A stretch of 42,045 bases of DNA, taken from NCBI GenBank assembly GCA_964398035.1, contig CAYNLI010000009.1, forward strand, positions 1 to 42,045. Reading direction: 5' to 3'. The notes under the pieces were generated by a model that did no database searches, was not told the origin of the DNA, and saw nothing but the letters and a program-made list of their open reading frames with translations. This document shows, one piece after another, positions 32,919 through 40,433 of the stretch. Origin of the DNA: Saonia sp964398035 (GTDB taxonomy: Bacteria; Bacteroidota; Bacteroidia; Flavobacteriales; Flavobacteriaceae). Each line of letters starts with the position of its first letter. The stretch's first letter is position 1. The translations under genes were made by a program, and so were the position numbers.

Positions 32919-33515
32919 TTATTTTTTAATTTCTTTGGTTATTAAAACATCTAAATAGGCAACTGTATTTATTAAATACTTTCTATCCCTTGTTATGGTT
33001 GACATGGCTACAGCGCCTTGAAGCATAGTGTACAATTGTTTGGCAAATTGTAAAGGAGGTACAGGTAATTTAAGTTCATTGTTATTTACTCCGTTTTCTA
33101 AGACTAAAGCTATTTTCCCTTCAATTTCTTTGATGGTTTCTTTTGCTGCTGCTGCTAATAATGAGTTGTTGTTTTGGGCATCCATGCCTACATTTAAAAC
33201 AGGACAACCTCCCAAATGGTTGGTGAAAATATCATAGTTTTTATAGAACTTGGTAAGGGATGAGATTTTATCTAAAGCTGTACCTTCAATATTTAATTTT
33301 TCATTAAACGATTTAAGCAATAATTTACTATTGTATTCAAAAGCAGATAAAGCCAAGGCTTCTTTGTTTTCAAAATTACCATAGAGAGCTCCTTTTGTTA
33401 AACCAGTAGCGTCTGTGAGATCACTCATGCTAGTGCCCATATATCCATGTTTAGTGAAAATAGGTGCAACTGTTTCAATAATATAAGCAGTAGTTTTTTC
33501 GGCTTTGGTAGACAT
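32919..33515 (-). CDS. TetR/AcrR-family repressor with a single cysteine
   Basis: The 198-aa regulator has an N-terminal TetR DNA-binding domain with HTH at about 28-50 (TSMSDLTDATGLTKGALYGNF). Its C-terminal ligand domain contains HLGGCPVLNVGMDAQ, with C104 as the only cysteine in the protein. The position resembles the redox-sensing C106 of E. coli NemR, suggesting electrophile or oxidant sensing (inference). A palindrome TATATAC-N6-GTATATA lies 33 bp before the start, at the promoter, so it probably represses itself. No other plus-strand gene is divergent from it; its neighbours are the convergent PorP/SprF gene and, upstream, the clpB terminator. Confidence 0.9.
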   Translation of the reverse strand: MSTKAEKTTAYIIETVAPIFTKHGYMGTSMSDLTDATGLTKGALYGNFENKEALALSAFEYNSKLLLKSFNEKLNIEGTALDKISSLTKFYKNYDIFTNHLGGCPVLNVGMDAQNNNSLLAAAAKETIKEIEGKIALVLENGVNNNELKLPVPPLQFAKQLYTMLQGAVAMSTITRDRKYLINTVAYLDVLITKEIKK

Positions 33516-33547
33516 TCGGGTTCAATTTTATACGAATATAGAAAAAT

Positions 33548-33567
33548 TATATACTGCATGGTATATA
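33548..33567. promoter_or_regulatory. Palindromic operator candidate of the TetR regulator
   Basis: TATATAC at 33548-33554 and GTATATA at 33561-33567 are exact reverse complements separated by TGCATG, giving 20 bp with two-fold symmetry. It is 32-52 bp upstream of the tetR start, over the presumed -33 region of a weak box TAAAATTG at 33530-33523 on the minus strand. This is the normal place for a TetR autorepression site. Confidence 0.6.
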
Positions 33568-33574
33568 TTTTCAG

Positions 33575-33610
33575 TAAAAAAGACATCCGGTTTATGGATG
33601 TCTTTTTTTT
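33575..33610 (-). terminator. Terminator downstream of clpB
   Basis: GACATCC at 33582-33588 pairs with GGATGTC at 33596-33602, flanked by A/T tracts that extend the stem and give T runs on both strands. On the minus strand it ends transcription from clpB about 20 bp past its stop and insulates the tetR promoter. Confidence 0.8.
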
Positions 33611-33630
33611 ATTATCACTGATGAATGTTC

Positions 33631-36231
33631 TTATTCTACCAATTCATTTTGATTTCTGAAAACTAAATGATTGTCAAAAGAATCAATTAAAACAACACTA
33701 TCCGCTTTTATTTTTCCGCTAAGAAGTTCTTTGGACAAATTGTTCAACACTTCTTTTTGAATCAACCTTTTTATGGGTCTTGCACCATATTGTGGATCAT
33801 ATCCTTTATTGGCCAAATATGTAATGGCTTCATCTGTAGCATCAAGGGTAATATGCTGTTTGGAAACTAATTCTTTAAGTTTTCCTATCTGAAGTTTTAC
33901 AATCTGTGTAATATCTTCTCTGCTCAAAGGAGTAAACATGATAATATCATCAATACGATTTAAAAATTCTGGGCGAATTGTTTTTCTCAATAGATCAAGA
34001 ACTTCTACTTGTGATGCTTCCGTAGCTTTTGCTATATCATCTGTTTTATCAAAATTTTCTTGTATGATATGGCTTCCCATATTACTGGTCATAACAATGA
34101 TACTATTTTTAAAATCTGCAACCCTGCCTTTATTATCAGTCAGCCTTCCTTCATCCAATACTTGTAAAAGAACATTGAATGTGTCTGGATGTGCTTTTTC
34201 AATTTCGTCCAATAATATCACCGAATATGGTTTGCGTCTTACAGCTTCTGTCAATTGCCCACCTTCTTCATATCCAACATAACCTGGAGGAGCTCCTACC
34301 AATCTACTTACTGAATGACGTTCCTGATATTCACTCATGTCTATTCTTGTCATGGCATTTTCATCATCAAACAGATAAGCGGCTAGGGTTTTGGCAAGTT
34401 CTGTTTTACCAACTCCAGTAGTACCTAGGAACAGAAAAGAACCAATTGGGCGTTTTGTATCCTGCAATCCAGACCTACTTCTTCTTACAGCATCTGCCAC
34501 CGCCTGTATGGCCTCTTCTTGCCCTACCACTCTTTTGTGCAGCACTTCTTCTAGGTTCAATAACTTTTCACGCTCACTCTGTAGCATTTTTTGAACGGGT
34601 ATGCCTGTCCATTTTGCCACTGCTTCAGCAATGTCCTCACTGGTGACTTCTTCTTTGATAAGCGTCCCTATTTCTTGCTGTTTTTCCAATTCTTTTTGAA
34701 GTTCATCCAATTTTTCTTGGGCCTCTTTAATTTTTCCGTAACGTAATTCTGCTACTTTTCCATAATCGCCATTGCGTTCTGCACGCTCAGCTTCAAGTTT
34801 GTAGTTTTCTATATCTTGTTTGATTTTCTGAATGTCGTCCACCACACTTTTTTCACTTTCCCATTTTGTGAATATTTCATTGCGTTCCTCTTTAAGGTTG
34901 GCAACATCTTCATTTAGTACTTTAAGTCTTGAGGTGTCGTTTTCTCTTTTAATGGCTTCAATTTCAATTTCTAACTGCATAATTTTTCTATCCAGTACAT
35001 CTAATTCTTCTGGTTTTGAATTAATTTCCATTCTAAGTTTTGCAGCGGCCTCATCCATTAAATCTATGGCCTTATCTGGTAGAAATCTATTAGTAATATA
35101 GCGTTGAGACAATTCCACTGCGGCTATTACCGCCTCATCTTTAATACGTACTTTATGATGTGTCTCATACTTTTCCTTTATGCCTCTAAGTATGGAAATT
35201 GCACTTTCTGTATCTGGCTCATCTACCATTACTTTTTGGAACCTACGCTCCAAGGCTTTGTCTTTTTCAAAATATTTTTGATACTCATCCAATGTAGTCG
35301 CCCCAATGGCCCTTAGTTCTCCTCTTGCCAATGCGGGTTTTAATATATTGGCGGCATCCATGGCTCCTTGTCCGCCACCTGCGCCTACCAACGTATGTAT
35401 TTCATCAATGAACAATATAATGTTGCCATCTGATGATGTAACTTCTTTAATGACAGATTTTAACCGTTCTTCAAACTCGCCCTTATATTTGGCCCCGGCA
35501 ATCAAAGCGCCCATATCCAAAGAGTACAGTGTTTTGTTTTTAAGGTTTTCTGGAATGTCCCCTTGCACTATTCTATGTGCCAATCCTTCTGCAATGGCAG
35601 TTTTGCCAACACCAGGTTCACCAACAAGTATTGGGTTGTTTTTTGTTCTTCTGGATAATATTTGCAGTACGCGCCTAATTTCTTCATCCCTACCAATAAC
35701 AGGATCAAGTTTTCCACTATCTGCCATTTCATTGAGGTTCTTGGCATATTTGTTCAAGGAGTTGTATGTGTCTTCTGCGCTTTGAGAGGTTACTTTGCTT
35801 CCTTTTCTCAATTCTGTGATTGTGGCTTTTAAATCTTTTTCATTAACGCCTTGGTCTTTCATGATTTGAGCGATTTTGCTTTTGGATTTAAAAATGGCCA
35901 ACAGCAAATGTTCGATGGAAACATAATCATCGCCCATTTTTTTCGCCACAATGCTGGCTTCATTTAGAGTTTTACCGGCTTCGCTAGAAACCATGATTTC
36001 TCCACCGGATACTTTTGGAAAACTTTCCAGTTCTTTTTCAAGTATTTGTGTAATAAGGGAAATGTTTACATTTAATTTCTTTAAAATAAATGGTAACACG
36101 TTCTCATCAACTTCTGAAATGGCTTTGAAAATATGCTCATTTTCAATTTGCTGATGCCCAAGCCCTTGAGCAATCTGCTGAGCTTGCTGTATGGCTTCTT
36201 GAGATTTTGTTGTATAATTATTAAAGTTCAT
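33631..36231 (-). CDS. clpB: ATP-dependent chaperone ClpB
   Basis: ClpB is the hexameric disaggregase that, with DnaK, rescues aggregated proteins after heat stress. The 866-aa chain has all parts: an N domain (1-145, double Clp_N repeat), AAA1 with Walker A GEPGVGKT at 204-211 and GNIILFIDEIHTLVGAGG. The long coiled-coil middle domain at about 400-530 (rich in KRENDTSRLKVLNEDV-type segments) is what distinguishes ClpB from ClpA/ClpC. AAA2 has Walker A GTTGVGKT near 604. The pore tyrosine is in GAKYKGEFEERL. Internal ATG starts for the short form were not evaluated. The 5' region carries a paired GACAAAATGTC-type element, and a terminator closes the gene. Confidence 0.97.
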   Translation of the reverse strand: MNFNNYTTKSQEAIQQAQQIAQGLGHQQIENEHIFKAISEVDENVLPFILKKLNVNISLITQILEKELESFPKVSGGEIMVSSEAGKTLNEASIVAKKMGDDYVSIEHLLLAIFKSKSKIAQIMKDQGVNEKDLKATITELRKGSKVTSQSAEDTYNSLNKYAKNLNEMADSGKLDPVIGRDEEIRRVLQILSRRTKNNPILVGEPGVGKTAIAEGLAHRIVQGDIPENLKNKTLYSLDMGALIAGAKYKGEFEERLKSVIKEVTSSDGNIILFIDEIHTLVGAGGGQGAMDAANILKPALARGELRAIGATTLDEYQKYFEKDKALERRFQKVMVDEPDTESAISILRGIKEKYETHHKVRIKDEAVIAAVELSQRYITNRFLPDKAIDLMDEAAAKLRMEINSKPEELDVLDRKIMQLEIEIEAIKRENDTSRLKVLNEDVANLKEERNEIFTKWESEKSVVDDIQKIKQDIENYKLEAERAERNGDYGKVAELRYGKIKEAQEKLDELQKELEKQQEIGTLIKEEVTSEDIAEAVAKWTGIPVQKMLQSEREKLLNLEEVLHKRVVGQEEAIQAVADAVRRSRSGLQDTKRPIGSFLFLGTTGVGKTELAKTLAAYLFDDENAMTRIDMSEYQERHSVSRLVGAPPGYVGYEEGGQLTEAVRRKPYSVILLDEIEKAHPDTFNVLLQVLDEGRLTDNKGRVADFKNSIIVMTSNMGSHIIQENFDKTDDIAKATEASQVEVLDLLRKTIRPEFLNRIDDIIMFTPLSREDITQIVKLQIGKLKELVSKQHITLDATDEAITYLANKGYDPQYGARPIKRLIQKEVLNNLSKELLSGKIKADSVVLIDSFDNHLVFRNQNELVE

Positions 36232-36278
36232 ATAGTTATATTTTTCTATTATTTTTGTCTTTGTATTGATAAGGTCAA

Positions 36279-36309
36279 CAATCTTACCATTACGAACCAG
36301 CAGACAAAA
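36279..36309 (-). promoter_or_regulatory. Candidate clpB promoter
   Basis: On the minus strand TTTTG (36309-36305) is followed after 18 bp by TAAGATTG (36286-36279), seven of eight to TAnnTTTG. The -33 element lies inside the first GACAAAATGTC copy, so a factor bound there would compete with RNA polymerase. Confidence 0.45.
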
Positions 36310-36345
36310 TGTCGGTTAAAACCTTTATTTATAAGACATTTCGTC
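36303..36345. promoter_or_regulatory. Paired near-palindromic elements in the clpB-ytxJ intergenic region
   Basis: GACAAAATGTC at 36303-36313 is symmetric apart from its centre. Its counterpart at 36335-36345 reads GACATTTCGTC, whose reverse complement GACGAAATGTC differs from the first copy at one base. Centres are 32 bp apart, about three helical turns. The first overlaps the candidate clpB -33 box. This looks like a double operator for a stress regulator. Confidence 0.5.
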
Positions 36346-36358
36346 AGTACGTAAGAAT

Positions 36359-36378
36359 ATGAGTTTAGTCCGACTCAT
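36359..36378. repeat. Small inverted repeat upstream of ytxJ
   Basis: ATGAGT (36359-36364) and ACTCAT (36373-36378) are reverse complements around TTAGTCCG. It lies 16 bp before the ytxJ ATG and could be a leader hairpin or an operator. Confidence 0.35.
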
Positions 36379-36393
36379 TTATAAAACATTTTA

Positions 36394-36789
36394 ATGACAT
36401 TATTTAAGAGTTTATTTGGAAAAAAGAATAAGAAAGTGGAAAGTGATAAAAACCCCTTTCCTTGGATTCCTTTGACCACTGTTGAACAGCTTGAGGAAAT
36501 TAATAAAAAATCCAGTAGTAAGCTTCAAATTATATTTAAACATTCTACTAGCTGTGGTATTAGTAGAATGGTCATCAATATGTTTACAGGTGGTTTTAAC
36601 TTATCTGAAAGTAGTGCGGATATATATTATTTGGATTTGCACCAATATCGAGAAGTATCCAATGAGACTGGATATAAATTTCAAGTGATGCACCAATCTC
36701 CCCAATTATTGGTCATTAAGGATGGAGTAGTGGTAGCACATGCTTCACATGGAGCAATATCAGAAGTTGATTTGGAAAAGTACTTATAA
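36394..36789 (+). CDS. ytxJ: Bacillithiol-system redox-active protein YtxJ
   Basis: The thioredoxin-fold protein (131 aa) has a single redox cysteine, C54, in FKHSTSCGISRMV, a CxxS version of the thioredoxin CxxC. This monothiol motif is that of the YtxJ family, thought to remove bacillithiol from proteins (a bacilliredoxin-like role). SPQLLVIKDGVVVAHASHGAI contains the cis-proline (Q-P type region QSPQ) and closing strands. Bacillithiol synthesis is known in several Bacteroidota, so the call fits the organism. It is divergent from clpB, sharing a 162-bp regulatory region with a paired palindrome, and ends at a perfect palindromic terminator. Confidence 0.85.
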   Translation: MTLFKSLFGKKNKKVESDKNPFPWIPLTTVEQLEEINKKSSSKLQIIFKHSTSCGISRMVINMFTGGFNLSESSADIYYLDLHQYREVSNETGYKFQVMHQSPQLLVIKDGVVVAHASHGAISEVDLEKYL

Positions 36790-36830
36790 TAAAAATGCCC
36801 TGCTAAGCATGCTTAGCAGGGCATTTTTAT
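36789..36830 (+). terminator. Perfect palindromic bidirectional terminator after ytxJ
   Basis: The 42 bases from 36789 to 36830 read the same on both strands, centred on CATG between TGCTAAG and CTTAGCA. Stem arms include AAAAATGCCC and its complement GGGCATTTTT. The T tracts on both strands end transcription of ytxJ and of the converging TPR-like lipoprotein gene at 36845. Confidence 0.9.
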
Positions 36831-36844
36831 ATTATTTATTCTTC

Positions 36845-38032
36845 TTAATTGAATTGATGTCCTTTTACAATTCGCTTTAATTTACTTTTTAAATCTTCTC
36901 CGGCATCATAAACCATCTGCTCATTACTAGGAAACGGTACTTTAATTTCCTTTAGCAATGATAACTGGACATTTTCCAAAGCTCTTTTATCACCACTATG
37001 GCTAGCATAAATATGTTCAAAAATAAATTCACTGCTCAGCGGATAAGAGTTCAATTGTTGTTTGGATCTTAAATCGGTAAAACTTACCTGTCCTACTACT
37101 TGAACTGATTTAGATTGTTCAAATCGATAAAAATCACACCTAATGGTCTTGAACTTGTCTATTTTAACATCATTTCCTAAACTGTCCCTTACCACATTTC
37201 CATTTTCATCAAGAGCATAGCTAAAACCATCTTTGACCTCTTTTTCTTTAATGATCTGTATTTCCTTTATATGCTCTGGTGAAATATTGATTTCTCTAAA
37301 AGCTACTTTCATAGCATAGTCATAGTCTATTTCATTTAAAGGAGATGTATGGTACTCTGTCCATAAATTATCCAGACCATACGTATTGAAGTTTAAAAGT
37401 TCCTCTTGTAAACGCTCTGGAATTATTTGTTCCGTATCATTTATCATGTCTACTTTCACATAGTCCAACCCTTTACGGTAAGCTTCTTCCATTTTTTGCC
37501 TAGTATCTTTATAGCCTGGATTAATTTCATTCAAATATTTAAAATCCTGGTATGCTTTTCTAAAATGATGCTTTTCAATAGCATCATTCATCAACGTTAC
37601 CCCATTTTGATATAAATAGTCTGATAACTGATTTTTAGAACTGATGATTTTTCCATTATAATCTTTAAATGAAAATTGGGCATTTCTGTTTTCATCAAAA
37701 ATGGGTAATGGTAATAAGGGGCTTATCCTTTCTTGTATACTCTTAAGATTTGTATACCCATTATAAATTGCTTCATAATTTGCGGGGTTCCCATCTTCTT
37801 GTAAAAAGGAAATACGTTGCGTTTCTCTATCCGCATTTTTTATAAACGCTTCCTCCAATAGCAGAACATATGGTTGATGTCCTTTTTTTGTTTTATTATC
37901 AGATAAATTCTTTAAAGCCTTATTAATAGCACTATAATAGTTGCCAGTATTGATGGCTTCTTGAGTTTTTTTAACCCCTCCGCAAGCGATTAAAAAAGCA
38001 AAAACGACACTAAAAAGTAGTACTTTTTTCAT
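36845..38032 (-). CDS. TPR-like lipoprotein, function unknown
   Basis: The 395-aa lipoprotein starts at ATG 38032 (MKKVLLFSVVFAFLIACGG), whose lipobox LIAC is complete. An earlier in-frame ATG at 38086 would put 18 extra residues in front and is rejected. The N-terminal part looks like helical TPR-type repeats (VKKTQEAINTGNYYSAINKA and LKNLSDNKTKK, then later YQDFKYLNEINPGYKDTRQ). The C-terminal half is beta-rich and includes FKTIRCDFYRFEQSKSVQVVGQVSFTDL-type strands, then YPLSSEFIFEHIYASHSGDK. No catalytic motif is visible. It is a single-gene unit between the palindromic terminator and the glyA upstream region. Anchored in the inner leaflet of the outer membrane or the periplasmic face, probably. 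Confidence 0.75.
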   Translation of the reverse strand: MKKVLLFSVVFAFLIACGGVKKTQEAINTGNYYSAINKALKNLSDNKTKKGHQPYVLLLEEAFIKNADRETQRISFLQEDGNPANYEAIYNGYTNLKSIQERISPLLPLPIFDENRNAQFSFKDYNGKIISSKNQLSDYLYQNGVTLMNDAIEKHHFRKAYQDFKYLNEINPGYKDTRQKMEEAYRKGLDYVKVDMINDTEQIIPERLQEELLNFNTYGLDNLWTEYHTSPLNEIDYDYAMKVAFREINISPEHIKEIQIIKEKEVKDGFSYALDENGNVVRDSLGNDVKIDKFKTIRCDFYRFEQSKSVQVVGQVSFTDLRSKQQLNSYPLSSEFIFEHIYASHSGDKRALENVQLSLLKEIKVPFPSNEQMVYDAGEDLKSKLKRIVKGHQFN

Positions 38033-38312
38033 AATGGTAAATTTTAAGGTTTGGTTGTATAAATTCAATTGCCGTGCCAAAAGCAATTATACTAGTAACG
38101 TAAAACGACAAACTATCTTATAATCTAGATGAAATACTTATTTTAAGTACTAAAGGGCTTTACTTTGATGTTCGTAATTTGCTTGTATCAATCTTTTTTG
38201 AGTCATTGTGCAATTGTTGATTTGTCTTTAATAAGTTTAATATCAAATATCATTTTTCTTTTTTTTAACAAACGACAATTTGTACTTTTACACCTTATTT
38301 AATAGGCAAACG
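38033..38312. other. 280-bp divergent intergenic region between the lipoprotein gene and glyA
   Basis: This is the longest gene-free stretch. It contains a TACTTTTA (38283-38290), seven of eight to the -7 consensus, 22 nt before the glyA ATG. A short hairpin TACTT-ATTTT-AAGTA lies near 38136-38150, and AAACGACAA occurs twice (38103 and 38271 regions). No riboswitch or small gene is recognisable. Confidence 0.4.
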
Positions 38313-39584
38313 ATGCAAAGAGACACTAGAATATTTGATTTAATTACAGAAGAGAAAGAACGTCAAAGCAATGGAATAGAGCTAATAGCCTCTGAAAACT
38401 TTGTAAGTCCCCAAGTAATGGAAGCTGCAGGATCTGTTCTTACCAATAAATATGCTGAAGGGTACCCTGGAAAGCGATATTATGGTGGCTGCGAAGTGGT
38501 AGATGTAATTGAGCAAATAGCAATAGACCGCGCCAAAGAACTTTTTGGAGCTGTATATGCCAATGTACAACCACATTCTGGTTCGCAGGCGAATGCATCG
38601 GTTTACCATGCCTGTTTAAAGCCTGGAGACACTATTTTAGGTTTTGATCTATCTCACGGAGGTCATTTAACACATGGTTCTCCTGTAAATTTTTCTGGAA
38701 GATTATACAACCCGGTATTTTATGGGGTTGATGAAGAAACAGGGGTTATAAATTATGATAAGATTCAAGAAATAGCGGATAAGGAAAGACCAAAAATGAT
38801 TATTGCTGGGGCATCTGCATATTCCCGTGATATGGATTTTAAACGTTTTAGAGAAATAGCGGACAGTGTAGGTGCGTTACTATTGGCAGATATCTCTCAT
38901 CCTGCTGGTTTAATTGCAAAAGGGATTCTTAATGATCCTATTCCACATTGTCATATTGTAACCACAACAACACATAAGACCTTAAGAGGACCACGTGGTG
39001 GTTTAATATTGATGGGTGAAGATTTTGATAATCCATTTGGGATTAAACTTAAAAACGGGAATCTTAGGAAAATGTCTGCATTGTTAAATTTAGCTGTTTT
39101 TCCTGGAAACCAAGGTGGGCCGTTAGAGCATATAATTGCTGCAAAAGCGATAGCCTTTGGCGAAGCACTTTCAGATGAATTTTTGACCTATATGCTACAG
39201 GTAAAGAAAAATGCAGCAGCAATGGCAAATGCTTTTGTGGAAAAAGGGTATAAAATTATTTCTGGAGGTACAGATAACCATATGATGTTAATAGACCTTC
39301 GTAATAAAAACATTACTGGTAAAGATGCTGAAAATGCTTTAGTAAAAGCCGAAATCACTGCAAATAAAAATATGGTTCCGTTTGATGATAAATCTCCATT
39401 TATAACTTCTGGCGTTAGGTTTGGGACTGCTGCAATCACTACAAGAGGGTTAAAAGAGGATGATATGAAAGTAATTGTGGAATTAATTGATGAAGTTATT
39501 TGTAACCCAGATGATGAAGCCGTATTGAACAGTGTAAAAAAGAAAGTGAACGATTTAATGAAAAACCGTTCACTGTTTAATTAA
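38313..39584 (+). CDS. glyA: Serine hydroxymethyltransferase
   Basis: GlyA interconverts serine and glycine while charging tetrahydrofolate with a one-carbon unit. The 423-aa PLP enzyme starts MQRDTRIFDLITEEKERQ at ATG 38313; an upstream TTG at 38280 overlaps the promoter box and is rejected. NGIELIASENF at 20-30, GYPGKRYYGGCEVVD at 50-64 and NVQPHSGSQAN at 84-94 match the family. D193 and H196 lie in LADISHPAG, and the Schiff-base lysine K222 is in TTTTHKTLRGPRGG. Length is normal. It is monocistronic, ending at a hairpin that also faces the 217-aa gene. Confidence 0.97.
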   Translation: MQRDTRIFDLITEEKERQSNGIELIASENFVSPQVMEAAGSVLTNKYAEGYPGKRYYGGCEVVDVIEQIAIDRAKELFGAVYANVQPHSGSQANASVYHACLKPGDTILGFDLSHGGHLTHGSPVNFSGRLYNPVFYGVDEETGVINYDKIQEIADKERPKMIIAGASAYSRDMDFKRFREIADSVGALLLADISHPAGLIAKGILNDPIPHCHIVTTTTHKTLRGPRGGLILMGEDFDNPFGIKLKNGNLRKMSALLNLAVFPGNQGGPLEHIIAAKAIAFGEALSDEFLTYMLQVKKNAAAMANAFVEKGYKIISGGTDNHMMLIDLRNKNITGKDAENALVKAEITANKNMVPFDDKSPFITSGVRFGTAAITTRGLKEDDMKVIVELIDEVICNPDDEAVLNSVKKKVNDLMKNRSLFN

Positions 39585-39599
39585 CATATAGAAATAAAA

Positions 39600-39639
39600 A
39601 CACCTATTGTAAATAACTAACAAAATTGGCAATAGGTGT
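39600..39639. terminator. Hairpin between glyA and the convergent 217-aa gene
   Basis: ACACCTATTG (39600-39609) pairs with CAATAGGTGT (39630-39639), 10 bp, across a 20-nt loop. On the minus strand it is followed by TTTTTATTT, on the plus strand by a weaker T-rich stretch. It probably stops both converging transcripts. Confidence 0.65.
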
Positions 39640-39644
39640 AAGTT

Positions 39645-40298
39645 TTAATGACTTAACAAGAAAAGATCATTTTTTATAATTTCTTTGTGTTCAAGGTTAT
39701 ATATGATAGCATCATTTTCTGATAGAAAATACAATCCCCAAAATTTAAAATAATCATCCTTTTTTGCCAACCCCTTTTTAACTTCTGTTAACTGATTTTC
39801 CTCTAGAACAGGAATAAACACTTCATAAGGAAGTTCTTTGAATAGTAGTGGAAAATAAGTGTGATGGGATATGATTTTCTCTAAAATAGATTCTATCTGA
39901 TCAGGAATACTTTGAGAATAAATTTTATGTATTATATATGAACATTTATTCATGTAAATATTTAATTCCTCAATATCGATAGTTTGATCGTTTTTTTGTT
40001 TTAATTCTTCTAGAGCATTATTAAATGCTGTCAACTTTATTATATTTCTATTTTCAGTTTTGTTCTCTTTACACTTATACATAGATATAGTATAGAGGAT
40101 TTCAATAAATTCAAAATTGAAATCCATTTCAATAACTAGATTTATACTATTATCATTGGAAGAGTAGGAACTCACATTTGCATTACAAAAATACTCTCTT
40201 TCTAAAACTTGTTTAAATAAAGTAATACCCGTTATATCTGTTGTATTATCAGAATTAAAACGAAAAGAATTTGTGTATACGTTCTTTCTTAAAGACAT
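39645..40298 (-). CDS. Unrecognised 217-aa cytoplasmic protein
   Basis: I do not recognise this protein. It has no signal peptide, membrane helix, P-loop or cysteine cluster. The N-terminal 110 residues are polar and rich in asparagine and serine (VSSYSSNDNSINLVIEMDF and FNFEFIEILYTISMYK). The middle is charged and helical (NNALEELKQKNDQTIDIEEL, later IPDQIESILEKIISHH). The end is aromatic (DDYFKFWGLYFLSEND). A TAGATTTG box lies 30 nt before the ATG, so it has its own promoter. It stands between glyA (convergent) and a NarL-type regulator gene; a 19-bp inverted repeat separates the two. Codon use looks like the neighbours, and the ORF is long enough to be real. Confidence 0.7.
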   Translation of the reverse strand: MSLRKNVYTNSFRFNSDNTTDITGITLFKQVLEREYFCNANVSSYSSNDNSINLVIEMDFNFEFIEILYTISMYKCKENKTENRNIIKLTAFNNALEELKQKNDQTIDIEELNIYMNKCSYIIHKIYSQSIPDQIESILEKIISHHTYFPLLFKELPYEVFIPVLEENQLTEVKKGLAKKDDYFKFWGLYFLSENDAIIYNLEHKEIIKNDLFLLSH

Positions 40299-40328
40299 AA
40301 ATTTTCAGTTTAAGATTAGCGTTTTTAA

Positions 40329-40336
40329 CAAATCTA
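40329..40336 (-). promoter_or_regulatory. Candidate -7 box for the 217-aa gene
   Basis: TAGATTTG on the minus strand matches TAnnTTTG exactly, 30 nt before the ATG at 40298. No -33 TTG is at the right distance; the 19-bp inverted repeat begins 19 bp upstream, where a -33 element should be. Confidence 0.4.
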
Positions 40337-40355
40337 AATCTAATAAACAGATATT

Positions 40356-40398
40356 ATTTATACAAAAACCATAAAATAATTATGGTTTTTGTATAAAT
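40356..40398. repeat. 19-bp perfect inverted repeat with 5-nt loop
   Basis: ATTTATACAAAAACCATAA at 40356-40374 is the exact reverse complement of 40380-40398, with AATAA between. It is downstream of the NarL-type regulator stop (40434) and upstream of the 217-aa gene. It may be a terminator for the regulator, but the T tracts are weak in that direction, so an operator or transcribed structure is also possible. Confidence 0.7.
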
Positions 40399-40433
40399 TT
40401 TATGTTTTTTTAACAAAAAATTAAGGTAAAAGA

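Noticed and set aside
35306..35785. 159-aa plus-strand ORF inside clpB
   Set aside because: It is antisense to the highly conserved AAA1 domain and has no plausible protein features.
38033..38086. Upstream ATG of the TPR-like lipoprotein
   Set aside because: The signal peptide and lipobox start at the ATG at 38032; 18 residues in front would disrupt export.
38087..38312. Possible riboswitch upstream of glyA
   Set aside because: Only a short AT-rich hairpin and a 9-bp repeat are visible; no glycine or tetrahydrofolate aptamer core can be recognised.
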